Source: Myxococcales bacterium (lineage in GTDB: Bacteria > Myxococcota_A > Polyangia > Fen-1088). From it: a stretch of DNA of 12,121 nucleotides. Below are positions 1 through 7,368 of the stretch, piece by piece. The stretch covers positions 1-12,121 of the forward strand of contig PMZX01000355.1 of the NCBI GenBank assembly GCA_003170035.1. The letters are read 5' to 3'. The position numbers and the translations under genes were made by a program. The stretch's first letter is position 1. Each line of letters begins with the position of its first letter. The notes below the pieces were generated by a model that was not told where the DNA came from, made no database searches, and saw only the letters and a list, made by a program, of their open reading frames with translations.

Positions 1-1209
1 CAGGCCATGATTGGCGCCTATCCCGACGTGTTCAAGGCAGGCGCCGCGTTTGCCGGCGTCCCCTTTGGCTGTTTTGCCCAGGGCAATATCGACAGCCTGG
101 GCTGGAGCTCGACCTGTGCCAATGGCCAAGTGACCATGACAGGGGCGCAATGGGGCGATCTGGTGCGTGCCGCCTATCCTGGATACACCGGACCGCGTCC
201 CCGTATTCAGTTGTGGCACGGGTCGGTTGATACCACTGTCGCCTTTCACAACTTCGCCGAAGCGATCAAACAGTGGACCAACGTGCTCGGGGTGAGCGAG
301 ACACCAACCTCAACCGAGAACAATGCGCTGCAAACTGGCTGGATCAGGACCCGCTATGCCGACAGCGCGGGCGTGGTCCAGGTCGAGGCCATTCAGGAAA
401 CCGGAAAAGGGCACGGCGATCTTTCTGTCGATCCCGAAGCCGGCGAGGCCATTCATTTCCTTGGCCTCGATGGTTCCAATCCTGTTCCCGACGGCGGCAC
501 GGTCACCCCGAAGGACGGCGCGGTTGCTGATACCGCGTCTCCCGATACCTCCATCAAGACGGATTCGGCGGGAAACACCGGGGGGAGCACGGGCACGGGC
601 GGTTCGAGGGCGACCGGCGGAACAACGGCGACCGGTGGCGTGACGACCTCCGGTGGAGCTGGGGCGACGGGTGGCGTGACAGCCACCGGCGGAACCGGGG
701 GCACGGGCGGCGTGACGGCGAGAGGGGGAACGACGGCGACCGCGGGGACAACCGGTGGGGCAATGACTTCCGGTGGGGCGGGGACGACAGGTGGAGTGTC
801 GGCCACCGGCGGAACCAGGGCGAGCGGCGGAGTGCCTGCCTCCGCAGGCGCATCGGCCACGGGCGGCGCGGTCCTCACCGGGGGCACGACGAACACGGGC
901 GGCGTGATCCAGACAGGTGGCTCGCCCAGCACGGGCGGCAGCGTGGCAAGCGGAGGCAGTTCCAGTAGCGGTGGCTCGGCCAATTCAGGATCCTCAACCA
1001 CCTCGCCAGCCACACCCGATGCAGCAACCAATACATCCGTGGGTGGTGCTGGTGGCGGAGGCTCGACTGGAACGATCTCCACCAGGGGAGGCTCCTCGTC
1101 CTCCGGCTGCTCGTTGAGCAGTGGCAATTCCAATCGATTCCCACCTGCCAGTCTCTTGCTGGTGCTCGGTATTCTGATCGCCGGCTGGCGCCGACGCGAC
1201 CGCAAGTGA
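1..1209 (+). CDS. CE1/PHB-depolymerase-type secreted esterase, 5' end cut by window edge
   Basis: The frame is open from base 1, so the ATG at 7 is internal. Numbering from that Met, the first ~155 residues read as the C-terminal half of an alpha/beta-hydrolase of carbohydrate esterase family 1 (acetylxylan/feruloyl esterase, PHB depolymerase-like). The AYPDVF stretch normally lies just after the nucleophile elbow, so the GxSxG serine must be upstream of the window. LWHGSVDTTV gives the likely catalytic Asp75 and KGHGDL the catalytic His136; Cys22 and Cys38 could form a disulfide. After residue 160 come a Thr/Gly-rich repeat linker (191-326), a Ser-rich stretch, then Cys368, a hydrophobic helix and RRRDRK, a MYXO-CTERM-like anchor. 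Inferred role: surface-displayed ester hydrolysis on polysaccharide or polyester. The gene converges on the GT2 gene with only 19 bases between stops. Family fairly sure; substrate unknown. Confidence 0.85.
   Translation, partial: QAMIGAYPDVFKAGAAFAGVPFGCFAQGNIDSLGWSSTCANGQVTMTGAQWGDLVRAAYPGYTGPRPRIQLWHGSVDTTVAFHNFAEAIKQWTNVLGVSETPTSTENNALQTGWIRTRYADSAGVVQVEAIQETGKGHGDLSVDPEAGEAIHFLGLDGSNPVPDGGTVTPKDGAVADTASPDTSIKTDSAGNTGGSTGTGGSRATGGTTATGGVTTSGGAGATGGVTATGGTGGTGGVTARGGTTATAGTTGGAMTSGGAGTTGGVSATGGTRASGGVPASAGASATGGAVLTGGTTNTGGVIQTGGSPSTGGSVASGGSSSSGGSANSGSSTTSPATPDAATNTSVGGAGGGGSTGTISTRGGSSSSGCSLSSGNSNRFPPASLLLVLGILIAGWRRRDRK
577..984 (+). repeat. 18-base tandem repeat encoding [T/S]GGxxx hexapeptides
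   Basis: Within the esterase linker, Gly-Gly recurs every six residues: nine units (TGGSTG, TGGSRA, TGGTTA and so on) to about base 738, a four-residue break (TAGT), then thirteen more (TGGAMT to SGGSAN). Positions 4-6 of the unit vary freely while the Thr/Ser-Gly-Gly core is held. The DNA copies are degenerate, so this is an old coding repeat rather than a fresh expansion. It probably forms an extended, flexible stalk between esterase domain and C-terminal anchor. Confidence 0.85.
1108..1206 (+). other. MYXO-CTERM-like C-terminal sorting/anchor signal
   Basis: The last 33 residues of the esterase begin with Cys after a Gly/Ser-rich stretch (SSSSGC), pass a short polar spacer, then a ~12-residue hydrophobic segment (ASLLLVLGILIAGW) and end RRRDRK. 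Cys, helix and Arg cluster in this order at the very C-terminus is the known layout of MYXO-CTERM tails, which in myxobacteria are thought to be processed at the Cys by a dedicated intramembrane protease. The assignment rests on layout, not on a profile search. Confidence 0.65.
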
Positions 1210-1228
1210 TTTGACCCAACCGGGCCCG

Positions 1229-2224
1229 CTACTTCGCGCCGCCGGGAGCTCCCGATCCCTCCGCAGTAGGCGGACTGTCGTCGAGCTTGCGGCGGACCAG
1301 GTAGAGCGGCCGGCGCTTGACCTCCTCGAATATGCGGCCGACGTATTCGCCCACAAAACCCAGACAAACGAGAACGATGCTGGAAAAGAAGATGTTGATG
1401 ATGACCAGCGAGGTCCACCCAGGCACGGCTTGTCCGAGCCAGTACCGAACGTAGACGGCATAGATGGCATAGCCGACTCCAGCAAGAAGGCCGCACAGGC
1501 CGAGCAAACTGGCCATGCGCAGGGGCGCCGCGGAAAAACTGGTCAGGCCGTCGAGGCTCAAGCGCAGCATCTTGAACAGGGGATACTTGGTCTTTCCAGC
1601 CGCGCGCCCGGGCCGTACGAAGTCAATGGTCGTGTGCGAGAAACCCACCCAGGCAACCAGCCCTCGCACCAGCCGATGGCGTTCGTGCAACTGCCCAAGC
1701 GCGGCGACCACGGCTCGGCTTATCAGGCGAAATTCGCCCACGTTGGCCTGGATCTCGTTCTTGGTCAGGAAGCCCATGATTCGGTAGAACAGCCACGCCG
1801 TGGCGCGCTTGAAGCGCGATTCCTTTTCTCGGGCGGAACGTCGCGCCTGAACCACGTCGAAGCCCCGTCGATACAGCCCGACCATCTCCGGGATCAGCTC
1901 GGGCGGATCCTGCAGGTCCGCATCCATCAGCACGACCGCGTCTCCCTGGGCTGCGTCCAGCCCGGCCGTGATGGCCGCCGGGGGCCCGAAATTCCGCGAG
2001 AGCTGCACCAGCTTGATGCGCGGATCCTCGCTATGCGCCTGCTCGATCAAGCGCGCGGTGGCGTCGCGGCTTCCGTCGTCGACGAACCAAACCTCCGCGC
2101 CCCCAGGCAGAGCATCCATGACGGCACGCAGGCGGGGCACCAGCAGCGACAGGACGGCTTCTTCGTTGAAGACCGGGATGACGATGGAAACCCGCGGGTC
2201 CGGGCGTACGACAGTGTCGTTCAC
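1229..2224 (-). CDS. GT2 polyprenyl-phosphate glycosyltransferase (GtrB/ArnC/DPM1-like)
   Basis: 331 residues from a GTG start preceded by AGGGAGG five bases upstream. The N-terminal ~220 residues are a GT-A fold: VSIVIPVFNEE (12-22), VDDGSRD (48-54), the AQGDAVVLMDADLQDPP stretch with metal-binding DAD at 101-103, and the FRLISR segment (165-170) typical of dolichol/undecaprenyl-phosphate sugar transferases. Two membrane helices follow (about 235-258 and 270-295), then a basic tail (VKRRPLYLVRRK). This is the usual length and layout for enzymes that move a sugar from a nucleotide donor to undecaprenyl phosphate on the cytoplasmic side, feeding glycan or lipid modification outside. Donor and acceptor cannot be told. 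No flippase or GT-C partner is visible in the window. The stop lies 19 bases from that of the convergent esterase; the propeller gene is 85 bases upstream on the same strand, so co-transcription is possible. Confidence 0.92.
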   Translation of the reverse strand: MNDTVVRPDPRVSIVIPVFNEEAVLSLLVPRLRAVMDALPGGAEVWFVDDGSRDATARLIEQAHSEDPRIKLVQLSRNFGPPAAITAGLDAAQGDAVVLMDADLQDPPELIPEMVGLYRRGFDVVQARRSAREKESRFKRATAWLFYRIMGFLTKNEIQANVGEFRLISRAVVAALGQLHERHRLVRGLVAWVGFSHTTIDFVRPGRAAGKTKYPLFKMLRLSLDGLTSFSAAPLRMASLLGLCGLLAGVGYAIYAVYVRYWLGQAVPGWTSLVIINIFFSSIVLVCLGFVGEYVGRIFEEVKRRPLYLVRRKLDDSPPTAEGSGAPGGAK

Positions 2225-2309
2225 GACAGCCTCCCTGCCCAGCCTACCACGCCTTCCGCTGAACTTGGACGGGGCGGCGACCCAGCCGAACCCGATCGGC
2301 GGCGCGACG

Positions 2310-3572
2310 CTATGGTTCGTCGCTCGCGTCCAAACGCCATACCGTCCCCAGGTTGTCGTTGACGAATAGGCTGCGGTCCACCGCCACCGGCACGGACGTG
2401 ATGGCAGTGCCTAGGGGCCAAGTCCAGGCCAAGGCGCCGTTGTCCAGGGAGTATGCGTAGATTGATCCGTCCACTGATCCGACGATGACCAGGCGCGGGT
2501 CCTTCAAGATGACGGGCGAAGAAGAGACGATCCCACCCGTGAATGCCTTCCAGCGGACCTGCCCCGATGCCAGTGCAACGCAAGTCAGTGAATGGTCGTG
2601 GGATCCGAAGCACGCTATGTCGTCCCACACCGCGGGTGAAGACATGCTGAGACCCTGTGTGCCCACGCTGAAGCGTGGCTGCCCCAAAGATAGATCGAAG
2701 GCGTGGAGCGCTCCGTCCCACGCCGTGACCAGCGCTACGTCGCCGACGATGGCGGCCGTGGACTTGACTGCGCCGTCGAGTGATTGCGTCCATACCACGG
2801 CGAGGCTTTCGGGCAGCAGGCCCCAGACCCGTCCTTGGTTCGTACCGATGACCAGTCTTGCTGACTGATAGCTCAGCGAAACGGTGCCGTGCATCTGACC
2901 GCCGAGGTATTCGGAAGCCAGCAACGGCGCACCGTCGCTGGCCCGTACAGCAAACACCTTGCCGTCGGGGTTGGGAAACTCCACGGCGATCCAAATCCGC
3001 TCACCATCGAGCACCGGGGATGAACCGATCGAACCCCCGAGCTGGCGTTCCCACGCCAGGTTTCCACTCCGACGATCGACGGCATACAGCCACCCGGAGT
3101 AGTCCCCGATGTACACGTTCTCTTCGTCGAAGGCAGGGGAGCCATGGATCCCCGTGTAGGCGCGATCGGGTCGACCCAGCTCCTCGAAGTGGCGGCGTGT
3201 GGCGAAACTCCAACGTGGCTCGCCGCTGTCGCGGTTGAGAGCCCACAAGCGACCGTCGTCCTGCCCGACGTACACCGAGTCCTCGGCGATCGCTGGCGAC
3301 GACTTGGATGCGTCGTAGTCGCCTATTCCCAGAGGCCCCTGGGACCAAACCAGCACCGGTCTTCGGTCGAGTCCGCTGGCGGAGAGCGCAACGCCTTGGT
3401 GCGACGACTCGAACCGATACTGATTGACGGTACCTCGCGGTTCGGTCACGCCGGCCTCGGCTGGCAAATGTGAGTCGGGTAAAGGACGGTGGGCGCGCCA
3501 CACCTCGTGACAACTGACGTTGACTTGGCTCAAGCAAAGGGCGCATAGCCACCCGACGACCGGTCTCTGCAC
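2310..3572 (-). CDS. Exported PQQ/BamB-like eight-repeat beta-propeller protein
   Basis: 420 residues from a GTG start (GAGG lies only two bases upstream, so the start is moderately sure). The N-terminus is short and hydrophobic (VVGWLCALCLSQVNVSC), a possible signal peptide with Cys21 as a weak lipidation site; the lipobox is not canonical. From about residue 89 to the end there are eight blade repeats, each a strand pair ending in G.(L/V)(Y/W/H)A(L/V/F)(D/N)..(S/T)G...W: e.g. GRLWALNRDSGEPRW, GWLYAVDRRSGNLAW, GSIYAYSLDNGALAW. Such propellers are structural or protein-binding; BamB, a BAM complex lipoprotein, is the best-known relative, but nothing here shows a BAM role, and myxobacteria carry many such proteins. 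No enzyme residues were seen. It sits upstream of the GT2 gene on the same strand and is divergent from the 3808 lipoprotein gene. Confidence 0.88.
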   Translation of the reverse strand: MQRPVVGWLCALCLSQVNVSCHEVWRAHRPLPDSHLPAEAGVTEPRGTVNQYRFESSHQGVALSASGLDRRPVLVWSQGPLGIGDYDASKSSPAIAEDSVYVGQDDGRLWALNRDSGEPRWSFATRRHFEELGRPDRAYTGIHGSPAFDEENVYIGDYSGWLYAVDRRSGNLAWERQLGGSIGSSPVLDGERIWIAVEFPNPDGKVFAVRASDGAPLLASEYLGGQMHGTVSLSYQSARLVIGTNQGRVWGLLPESLAVVWTQSLDGAVKSTAAIVGDVALVTAWDGALHAFDLSLGQPRFSVGTQGLSMSSPAVWDDIACFGSHDHSLTCVALASGQVRWKAFTGGIVSSSPVILKDPRLVIVGSVDGSIYAYSLDNGALAWTWPLGTAITSVPVAVDRSLFVNDNLGTVWRLDASDEP

Positions 3573-3807
3573 AGCCTCAATGCTACAGCACGGGTGGCCA
3601 GCGAGCCGGGGTATTGCCGAAGTGCTGTTCGCTGCTAGCTCTGCCGGAACAGTTCGCCCCCCAAGGATTTCAAGGAGTTGGAACGTCAGGAAAGGTCAGG
3701 GAGCCGCAGGCCGACGGCGGTGAAATCCGCGAAGAACAGTGAGGGCATCGGGCACCCACAAGTCGACCGCGAAACCACGAAAGGCGAGTCTCGGCTCGGC
3801 GGGGAAC
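3573..3807. promoter_or_regulatory. Divergent intergenic region (promoters expected, none resolved)
   Basis: This 235-base gap separates the propeller gene (leftward) from the ThuA-like lipoprotein gene (rightward), so both promoters should be here. I found no convincing sigma-70-type -35/-10 pair or sigma-54 site. An open frame from 3739 joins the lipoprotein frame, but its extra 23 residues are basic and would bury the signal peptide, so this stretch is treated as leader. Confidence 0.4.
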
Positions 3808-5568
3808 ATGAAACACGCACAGTCAAAGTCCAGGCCAAGGATCCTGATTGTCGGCCTCCTGGCGCCGCTGGCAGGCGGAGCCTGCAATGCGGCTAGTGTC
3901 GCGGCAAGCGGCAGCGGTGGCACCGGCGGCGGCGGCGGTCGCGGTGGTAGCATCATCGGGCCCCTGACGGACGGCGGGACTTCGACCGGCAGCGGATCGC
4001 CCATGACTTGCGACGAGGCCAACTACGGAGTCATGTTCACAAAGGGCGAGTGCCCGCATGACTGCAACGGCCAGGCGTCGAACACGTACATCAGCGGCAA
4101 GGTCTACGACCCCGCCGGAAAGCGAACCATCTACGGGGCCGTGGTCTACATCCCGTCGGACCCCAGCCAGGTCGTGGATCCCATGCCGTTTGCCGGCGTC
4201 CAGTGTACGACATGCGCCAATTTCACCTACGCCGGTCCGCCGGTTCCCCAGGCCCACGCCGTGACGGCCCCGGATGGCAGCTTCAAGATCGGCATCGATC
4301 CATCCACGGGCACGGACTGGGCGGGGGGAAACCCGGTGCCGGTCGGCAGCGATATCCCGCTGGTCATCCAGATCGGAAGGTGGCGGCGCATGGTCACCAT
4401 TGCAGTCGTGGCCTGCCAGGACAACCAGGTCGACAAGGCTCTGACCAGCTTGCCGAGCAGCCGCGGTCCCGATGGACAGAACGGACAAGGAAGCCTGCCC
4501 AGGATCGCGATCAGCGTGGGCGACGCGGACCGGCTGCAGTGTTTGTTCAAGCGCATGGGCATCGCGGATTCGGAGTTCACCAGCGGTCCGACGGGAACCG
4601 GCGCCATCAACCTGTACAAGGACGATACCGCGGACTTCACGGGCGCAGTCCCCTGGCCGTCCTCGACGACCCTGTGGGACACGGCCGACCATCTCAAGCA
4701 ATACGACATGATCATGCTTGGGTGCCAGGGCAGCCAATCGACGCAAAGAAGCAACAAGGACTCGGGTGTCATCAGTGACGCCTCGAAGCAGGCCATGGTC
4801 GACTACGCCAACGCTGGCGGCAAAGTCTTCGCCGAGCACTACCAGCAGACCTGGTTGGCTTCCTTCCCACCGCTCAAGCTGGATGTCCCAACCAAGGCAG
4901 GCGTGGCTTGCTTGAAGACCCCGATCTGCACCGCGGACATGGCCACGGTCTGCACGGGCAACTCGAACGCCGTTGCAGACAGTTGCCAGCCCTGTTCTTT
5001 CAATTGCACGAATCTGGCCGCTGCGCCGTACTACACGGCCTCTGCGCCTTTCGGCGAGGTTGCGAGCTGGGTCACGGCCAGCGGCGTGATTGACGCTTCG
5101 GGAAGCATCGGCTCTCCGAACACGGGCACGATCAACACCGCGTTCCCGAGCGGCGCGGCTTTTGCCGACTGGCTGCCCAATCAGCCTCAATCGCCCGCCG
5201 TCACCGTCCCGGATCCCAAGGGCAGCATCACGATCGAAAGCGAGATGAAGCCCGCGGCAACGGCCACGATCAATCCTCCGGCCACGCCCTGGATCTCCAT
5301 CCCCGGGTATGCCGACTACTTCACCTTCAACACCCCCGTAGGCCAGCCGGAAACCAGCCAGTGCGGTCGGATTGCGTACACCGACGTCCACGTCGCCAGC
5401 GGTCTGTCAGACGGCCCGTACTACGACCCCAAGCCCTCCGCCAGCCCGAGCAGCTGCCTGAATCACGAGCTGCTGAACCAGGAAAAGGCCATCGAGTTCA
5501 TGATCTTCGACCTCTCCCACTGCACGATCAGCGACTCGAACAACCTGGGAGGCATCATTATCCGGTAG
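3808..5568 (+). CDS. Lipoprotein with carboxypeptidase-regulatory-like and ThuA/GATase-like domains
   Basis: 586 residues from ATG 3808, chosen over ATG 3739 because it has GGGGAA just upstream and yields a good signal peptide: basic MKHAQSKSRPR, hydrophobic ILIVGLLAPLAGGA, then Cys26, a probable lipidation site (lipobox not canonical). Residues 33-65 are a Gly-rich linker. About 94-200 resembles a carboxypeptidase-regulatory-like beta-sandwich (ISGKVYDPAGKRTIYGAVVYIP, then APDGSFKI). From about 232 there is an alpha/beta domain like ThuA/class I glutamine amidotransferases: PRIAISVGDADRL, YDMIMLGCQG, MVDYANAGGKVFAEHY, and late in the protein CGRIAYTDVHVASG and QEKAIEFMIFDLSHC. A Cys-rich insertion (about 367-420) with several CxxC-like pairs interrupts it. 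No Cys-His-Glu triad was recognised, so a binding role is as likely as catalysis. The last gene in the window shares this domain. Confidence 0.82.
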   Translation: MKHAQSKSRPRILIVGLLAPLAGGACNAASVAASGSGGTGGGGGRGGSIIGPLTDGGTSTGSGSPMTCDEANYGVMFTKGECPHDCNGQASNTYISGKVYDPAGKRTIYGAVVYIPSDPSQVVDPMPFAGVQCTTCANFTYAGPPVPQAHAVTAPDGSFKIGIDPSTGTDWAGGNPVPVGSDIPLVIQIGRWRRMVTIAVVACQDNQVDKALTSLPSSRGPDGQNGQGSLPRIAISVGDADRLQCLFKRMGIADSEFTSGPTGTGAINLYKDDTADFTGAVPWPSSTTLWDTADHLKQYDMIMLGCQGSQSTQRSNKDSGVISDASKQAMVDYANAGGKVFAEHYQQTWLASFPPLKLDVPTKAGVACLKTPICTADMATVCTGNSNAVADSCQPCSFNCTNLAAAPYYTASAPFGEVASWVTASGVIDASGSIGSPNTGTINTAFPSGAAFADWLPNQPQSPAVTVPDPKGSITIESEMKPAATATINPPATPWISIPGYADYFTFNTPVGQPETSQCGRIAYTDVHVASGLSDGPYYDPKPSASPSSCLNHELLNQEKAIEFMIFDLSHCTISDSNNLGGIIIR

Positions 5569-5725
5569 CTCACGGTCGCGCGTTGGCGACCTAGCCACAA
5601 TAGCCAACATAGGCCGCATGGTTGGCTGCGGCTCCACCCGAAGGCCGCCGGTTCCACGGGGTAGCGACATCCGCCCAAGACCGTCCGCCCGGAACCGTTT
5701 GCGGCGAAGCCCGAATGGAGCGACC
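5569..5725 (+). promoter_or_regulatory. Leader between ThuA-like and VWA genes with two alternative hairpins
   Basis: Two small hairpins that exclude each other can be drawn: AGCCAAC (5602-5608) with GTTGGCT (5621-5627), or GCCGCA (5613-5618) with TGCGGC (5627-5632). Neither has a T run. They may be chance in GC-rich DNA. No promoter was recognised. Confidence 0.25.
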
Positions 5726-7300
5726 ATGGTCCACATGGTGGCCAGGCTGTGCATCGTGTTTTCGTGTCTTTCCGTGGCATTTCTCGGCAATTGCAGCAGT
5801 GGGAGCCAAGGGGCCAAGTGCGTTCCCGGCCTCGAGTGTCCGTGCCCGACCGGCCAGTTTGGGGCCTGGACATGCATGTCGGCCGGTACGTTCGGGGCGT
5901 GCGTGTGCTCGGCGCCAGCCGTGGATGGAGGCGCGGCCGCAGCCGGCAGCGACGGCGCCGCAACCAGTTCACCGGACGCCCCCGCCGCCACAGGCGGCAG
6001 TGCTGGCTCCGCGGGAACGGGCGGGGGTGGGGGCATGGGCGCAACCACTGGTGCAGGCGGAATTGGCGCCGGCGGTGGCACCACCAGTGGTGGCATCGGT
6101 GGCGGCGGCAGCAGCGAGTTGGGCGGCGCTGGCGGCGGAGGTGATGCCGGGGTGCCAGACGCTCCTGGCGGTCAGCCGGCTGTGCCCATCGGCGGCTCGG
6201 GTGGCGGTGCAGGCGGAATCAGCGCCGTCGTTGGCACTGGTGGAGGCTCAACCGTCTCCAGGGGCGGCACACCCAGTTCCTCTGGCGGCACGATCGTCTC
6301 CCTGGGAGGCACGACGGGTTCGGTTGGGGGCACGATCAGCACTGGCGGTGCACCCACCACAGACGGAGGCGGAGCGGGGGGCGGTACGGCCAGCAACTGT
6401 GGCATCACGACGGCAAGCCTAACCCAGGTACCGGCTGACCTCCTCCTGGTTCTGGACCGTTCGGGATCGATGATCAACGACATGGCCTCCGACGCCGCCT
6501 GCGGTACCGTCCTCCGCGGTGATGCCGGAACTTGCACGACGAGATGGTCCGCGATGATTGCATCCCTCAATCAAGTTCTCACGACCTTTCCAGCCGGCGT
6601 GCAGTGGGGCCTGAAGTTGTTCACGTCGCCAGGGGCTGGAATGTGCACGGTGAACGCAGGAGCAGATGTTCCGCTGCCGGCAACAGCGGCACAGGTCCAG
6701 GCTGCGATTGCCGCCGTCTCTCCGGCAAACCAGACTCCGACCACCGCCGCTATCAACGCGGCCGTCGCCTACTACGCCACGGTGAATGACGGCCGGTCCC
6801 ACAACATCCTCCTGGCCACCGATGGCCAGCCCAATTGTGACCCGGGGACGTCCAGCATCGTCTCAGCGACCTCGGTGGCGAATGCCGCCGCGGCGATCAA
6901 GGCTGCTTTTGACGCCGGCATCAAGACCTACGTCATCGGCATCGGACCGTCGGCTGGCAACCTGACCAGCTTCGCCCAGAACGGTGGAACAAACGACTAC
7001 TACCCGGCGACCTCCCCGGACCAGTTGACCGCGGCGCTCACCACCGTCGCTGCCGAAGTCGCGAGTTGCGTGTTCAATCTGGGCAAAATGCCTCCAGATC
7101 CCAACAACGTGGTCGTCGAATTCGACGGGAACAGCAGCCCGCGTGCGCCGCGCGACACAACGCTGACCAACGGCTGGGACTACACATCCTCAGCCGACAC
7201 CGCCATCCAGTTCTACGGCTCGTGGTGCAACAACGTGATCAACGGAACTTTCAGGGCCGCCATGGTTCTCATGGGCTGCGGGGACATTCCCACCCCGTAG
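5726..7300 (+). CDS. VWA-domain lipoprotein with Cys-rich module and Gly-rich stalk
   Basis: 524 residues from ATG 5726, chosen because GGAG lies five bases upstream and a signal peptide follows at once (MVHMVARLCIVFSCLSVAFLGNC, lipid Cys23). The frame stays open back to 5618, but those residues are basic and not export-like. Residues 32-61 form a small Cys module (Cys32, 38, 40, 50, 59, 61) around PTGQFGAWTC and GTFGACVC. A Gly/Ser/Thr-rich linker runs to about 222. The VWA domain starts at VPADLLLVLDRSGSM: MIDAS residues Asp244, Ser246, Ser248, a Thr in NQTPTTAA and Asp366 in LLATDGQPNC are present, so metal-dependent ligand binding should be intact. TYVIGIG and the DYYPATS stretch are normal late VWA strands. 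A ~70-residue Cys-containing C-terminus follows. Likely a cell-surface adhesion or complex-forming protein. It lies 157 bases after the ThuA-like gene, same strand. Confidence 0.9.
   Translation: MVHMVARLCIVFSCLSVAFLGNCSSGSQGAKCVPGLECPCPTGQFGAWTCMSAGTFGACVCSAPAVDGGAAAAGSDGAATSSPDAPAATGGSAGSAGTGGGGGMGATTGAGGIGAGGGTTSGGIGGGGSSELGGAGGGGDAGVPDAPGGQPAVPIGGSGGGAGGISAVVGTGGGSTVSRGGTPSSSGGTIVSLGGTTGSVGGTISTGGAPTTDGGGAGGGTASNCGITTASLTQVPADLLLVLDRSGSMINDMASDAACGTVLRGDAGTCTTRWSAMIASLNQVLTTFPAGVQWGLKLFTSPGAGMCTVNAGADVPLPATAAQVQAAIAAVSPANQTPTTAAINAAVAYYATVNDGRSHNILLATDGQPNCDPGTSSIVSATSVANAAAAIKAAFDAGIKTYVIGIGPSAGNLTSFAQNGGTNDYYPATSPDQLTAALTTVAAEVASCVFNLGKMPPDPNNVVVEFDGNSSPRAPRDTTLTNGWDYTSSADTAIQFYGSWCNNVINGTFRAAMVLMGCGDIPTP
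5975..6395 (+). repeat. Gly-rich low-complexity linker with local seven-residue period
   Basis: This DNA encodes the stalk between the Cys module and the VWA domain. Most of it is irregular GGxGG, but near 6265-6350 Gly-Gly recurs every seven residues four times in a row (RGGTPSS, SGGTIVS, LGGTTGS, VGGTIST). The esterase linker has a six-residue period, so the two stalks expanded separately or diverged in register. Confidence 0.7.
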
Positions 7301-7368
7301 CCTGCTGCCCTCCTGTGCTTCGCGAAGTTATTCACGAATGTCTCCGCACGCAGCCGGGCGTAGCGCGT

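Noticed and set aside
577..984. CRISPR-like regular repeats
   Set aside because: The 18-base period lies in a coding frame, copies are degenerate, and there are no separate spacers.
1243..1254. Palindrome CGGGAGCTCCCG
   Set aside because: It lies inside the GT2 coding end, where Gly/Pro codons easily make such a sequence; no regulatory position.
453..1496. Long minus-strand frame rich in PPV over the esterase linker
   Set aside because: It is the mirror of the Thr/Gly repeat codons in GC-rich DNA, has no domain, and runs into the GT2 gene.
1211..2362. Long plus-strand frame opposite the GT2 gene
   Set aside because: No domain or signal; the minus strand has a complete, motif-perfect glycosyltransferase in the same DNA.
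3823..5391. 522-codon minus-strand frame opposite the 3808 lipoprotein
   Set aside because: Arg/Gly-rich shadow; the plus strand has a signal peptide and two folded domains.
5618..5725. Earlier ATG for the VWA gene
   Set aside because: The extra residues are Arg/Pro-rich and would place the signal peptide inside the protein; ATG 5726 has its own GGAG.
7301..7368. Terminator between the convergent VWA and acyltransferase genes
   Set aside because: Only the short palindrome CTTCGCGAAG was seen, which cannot form a useful stem, and there is no T run.
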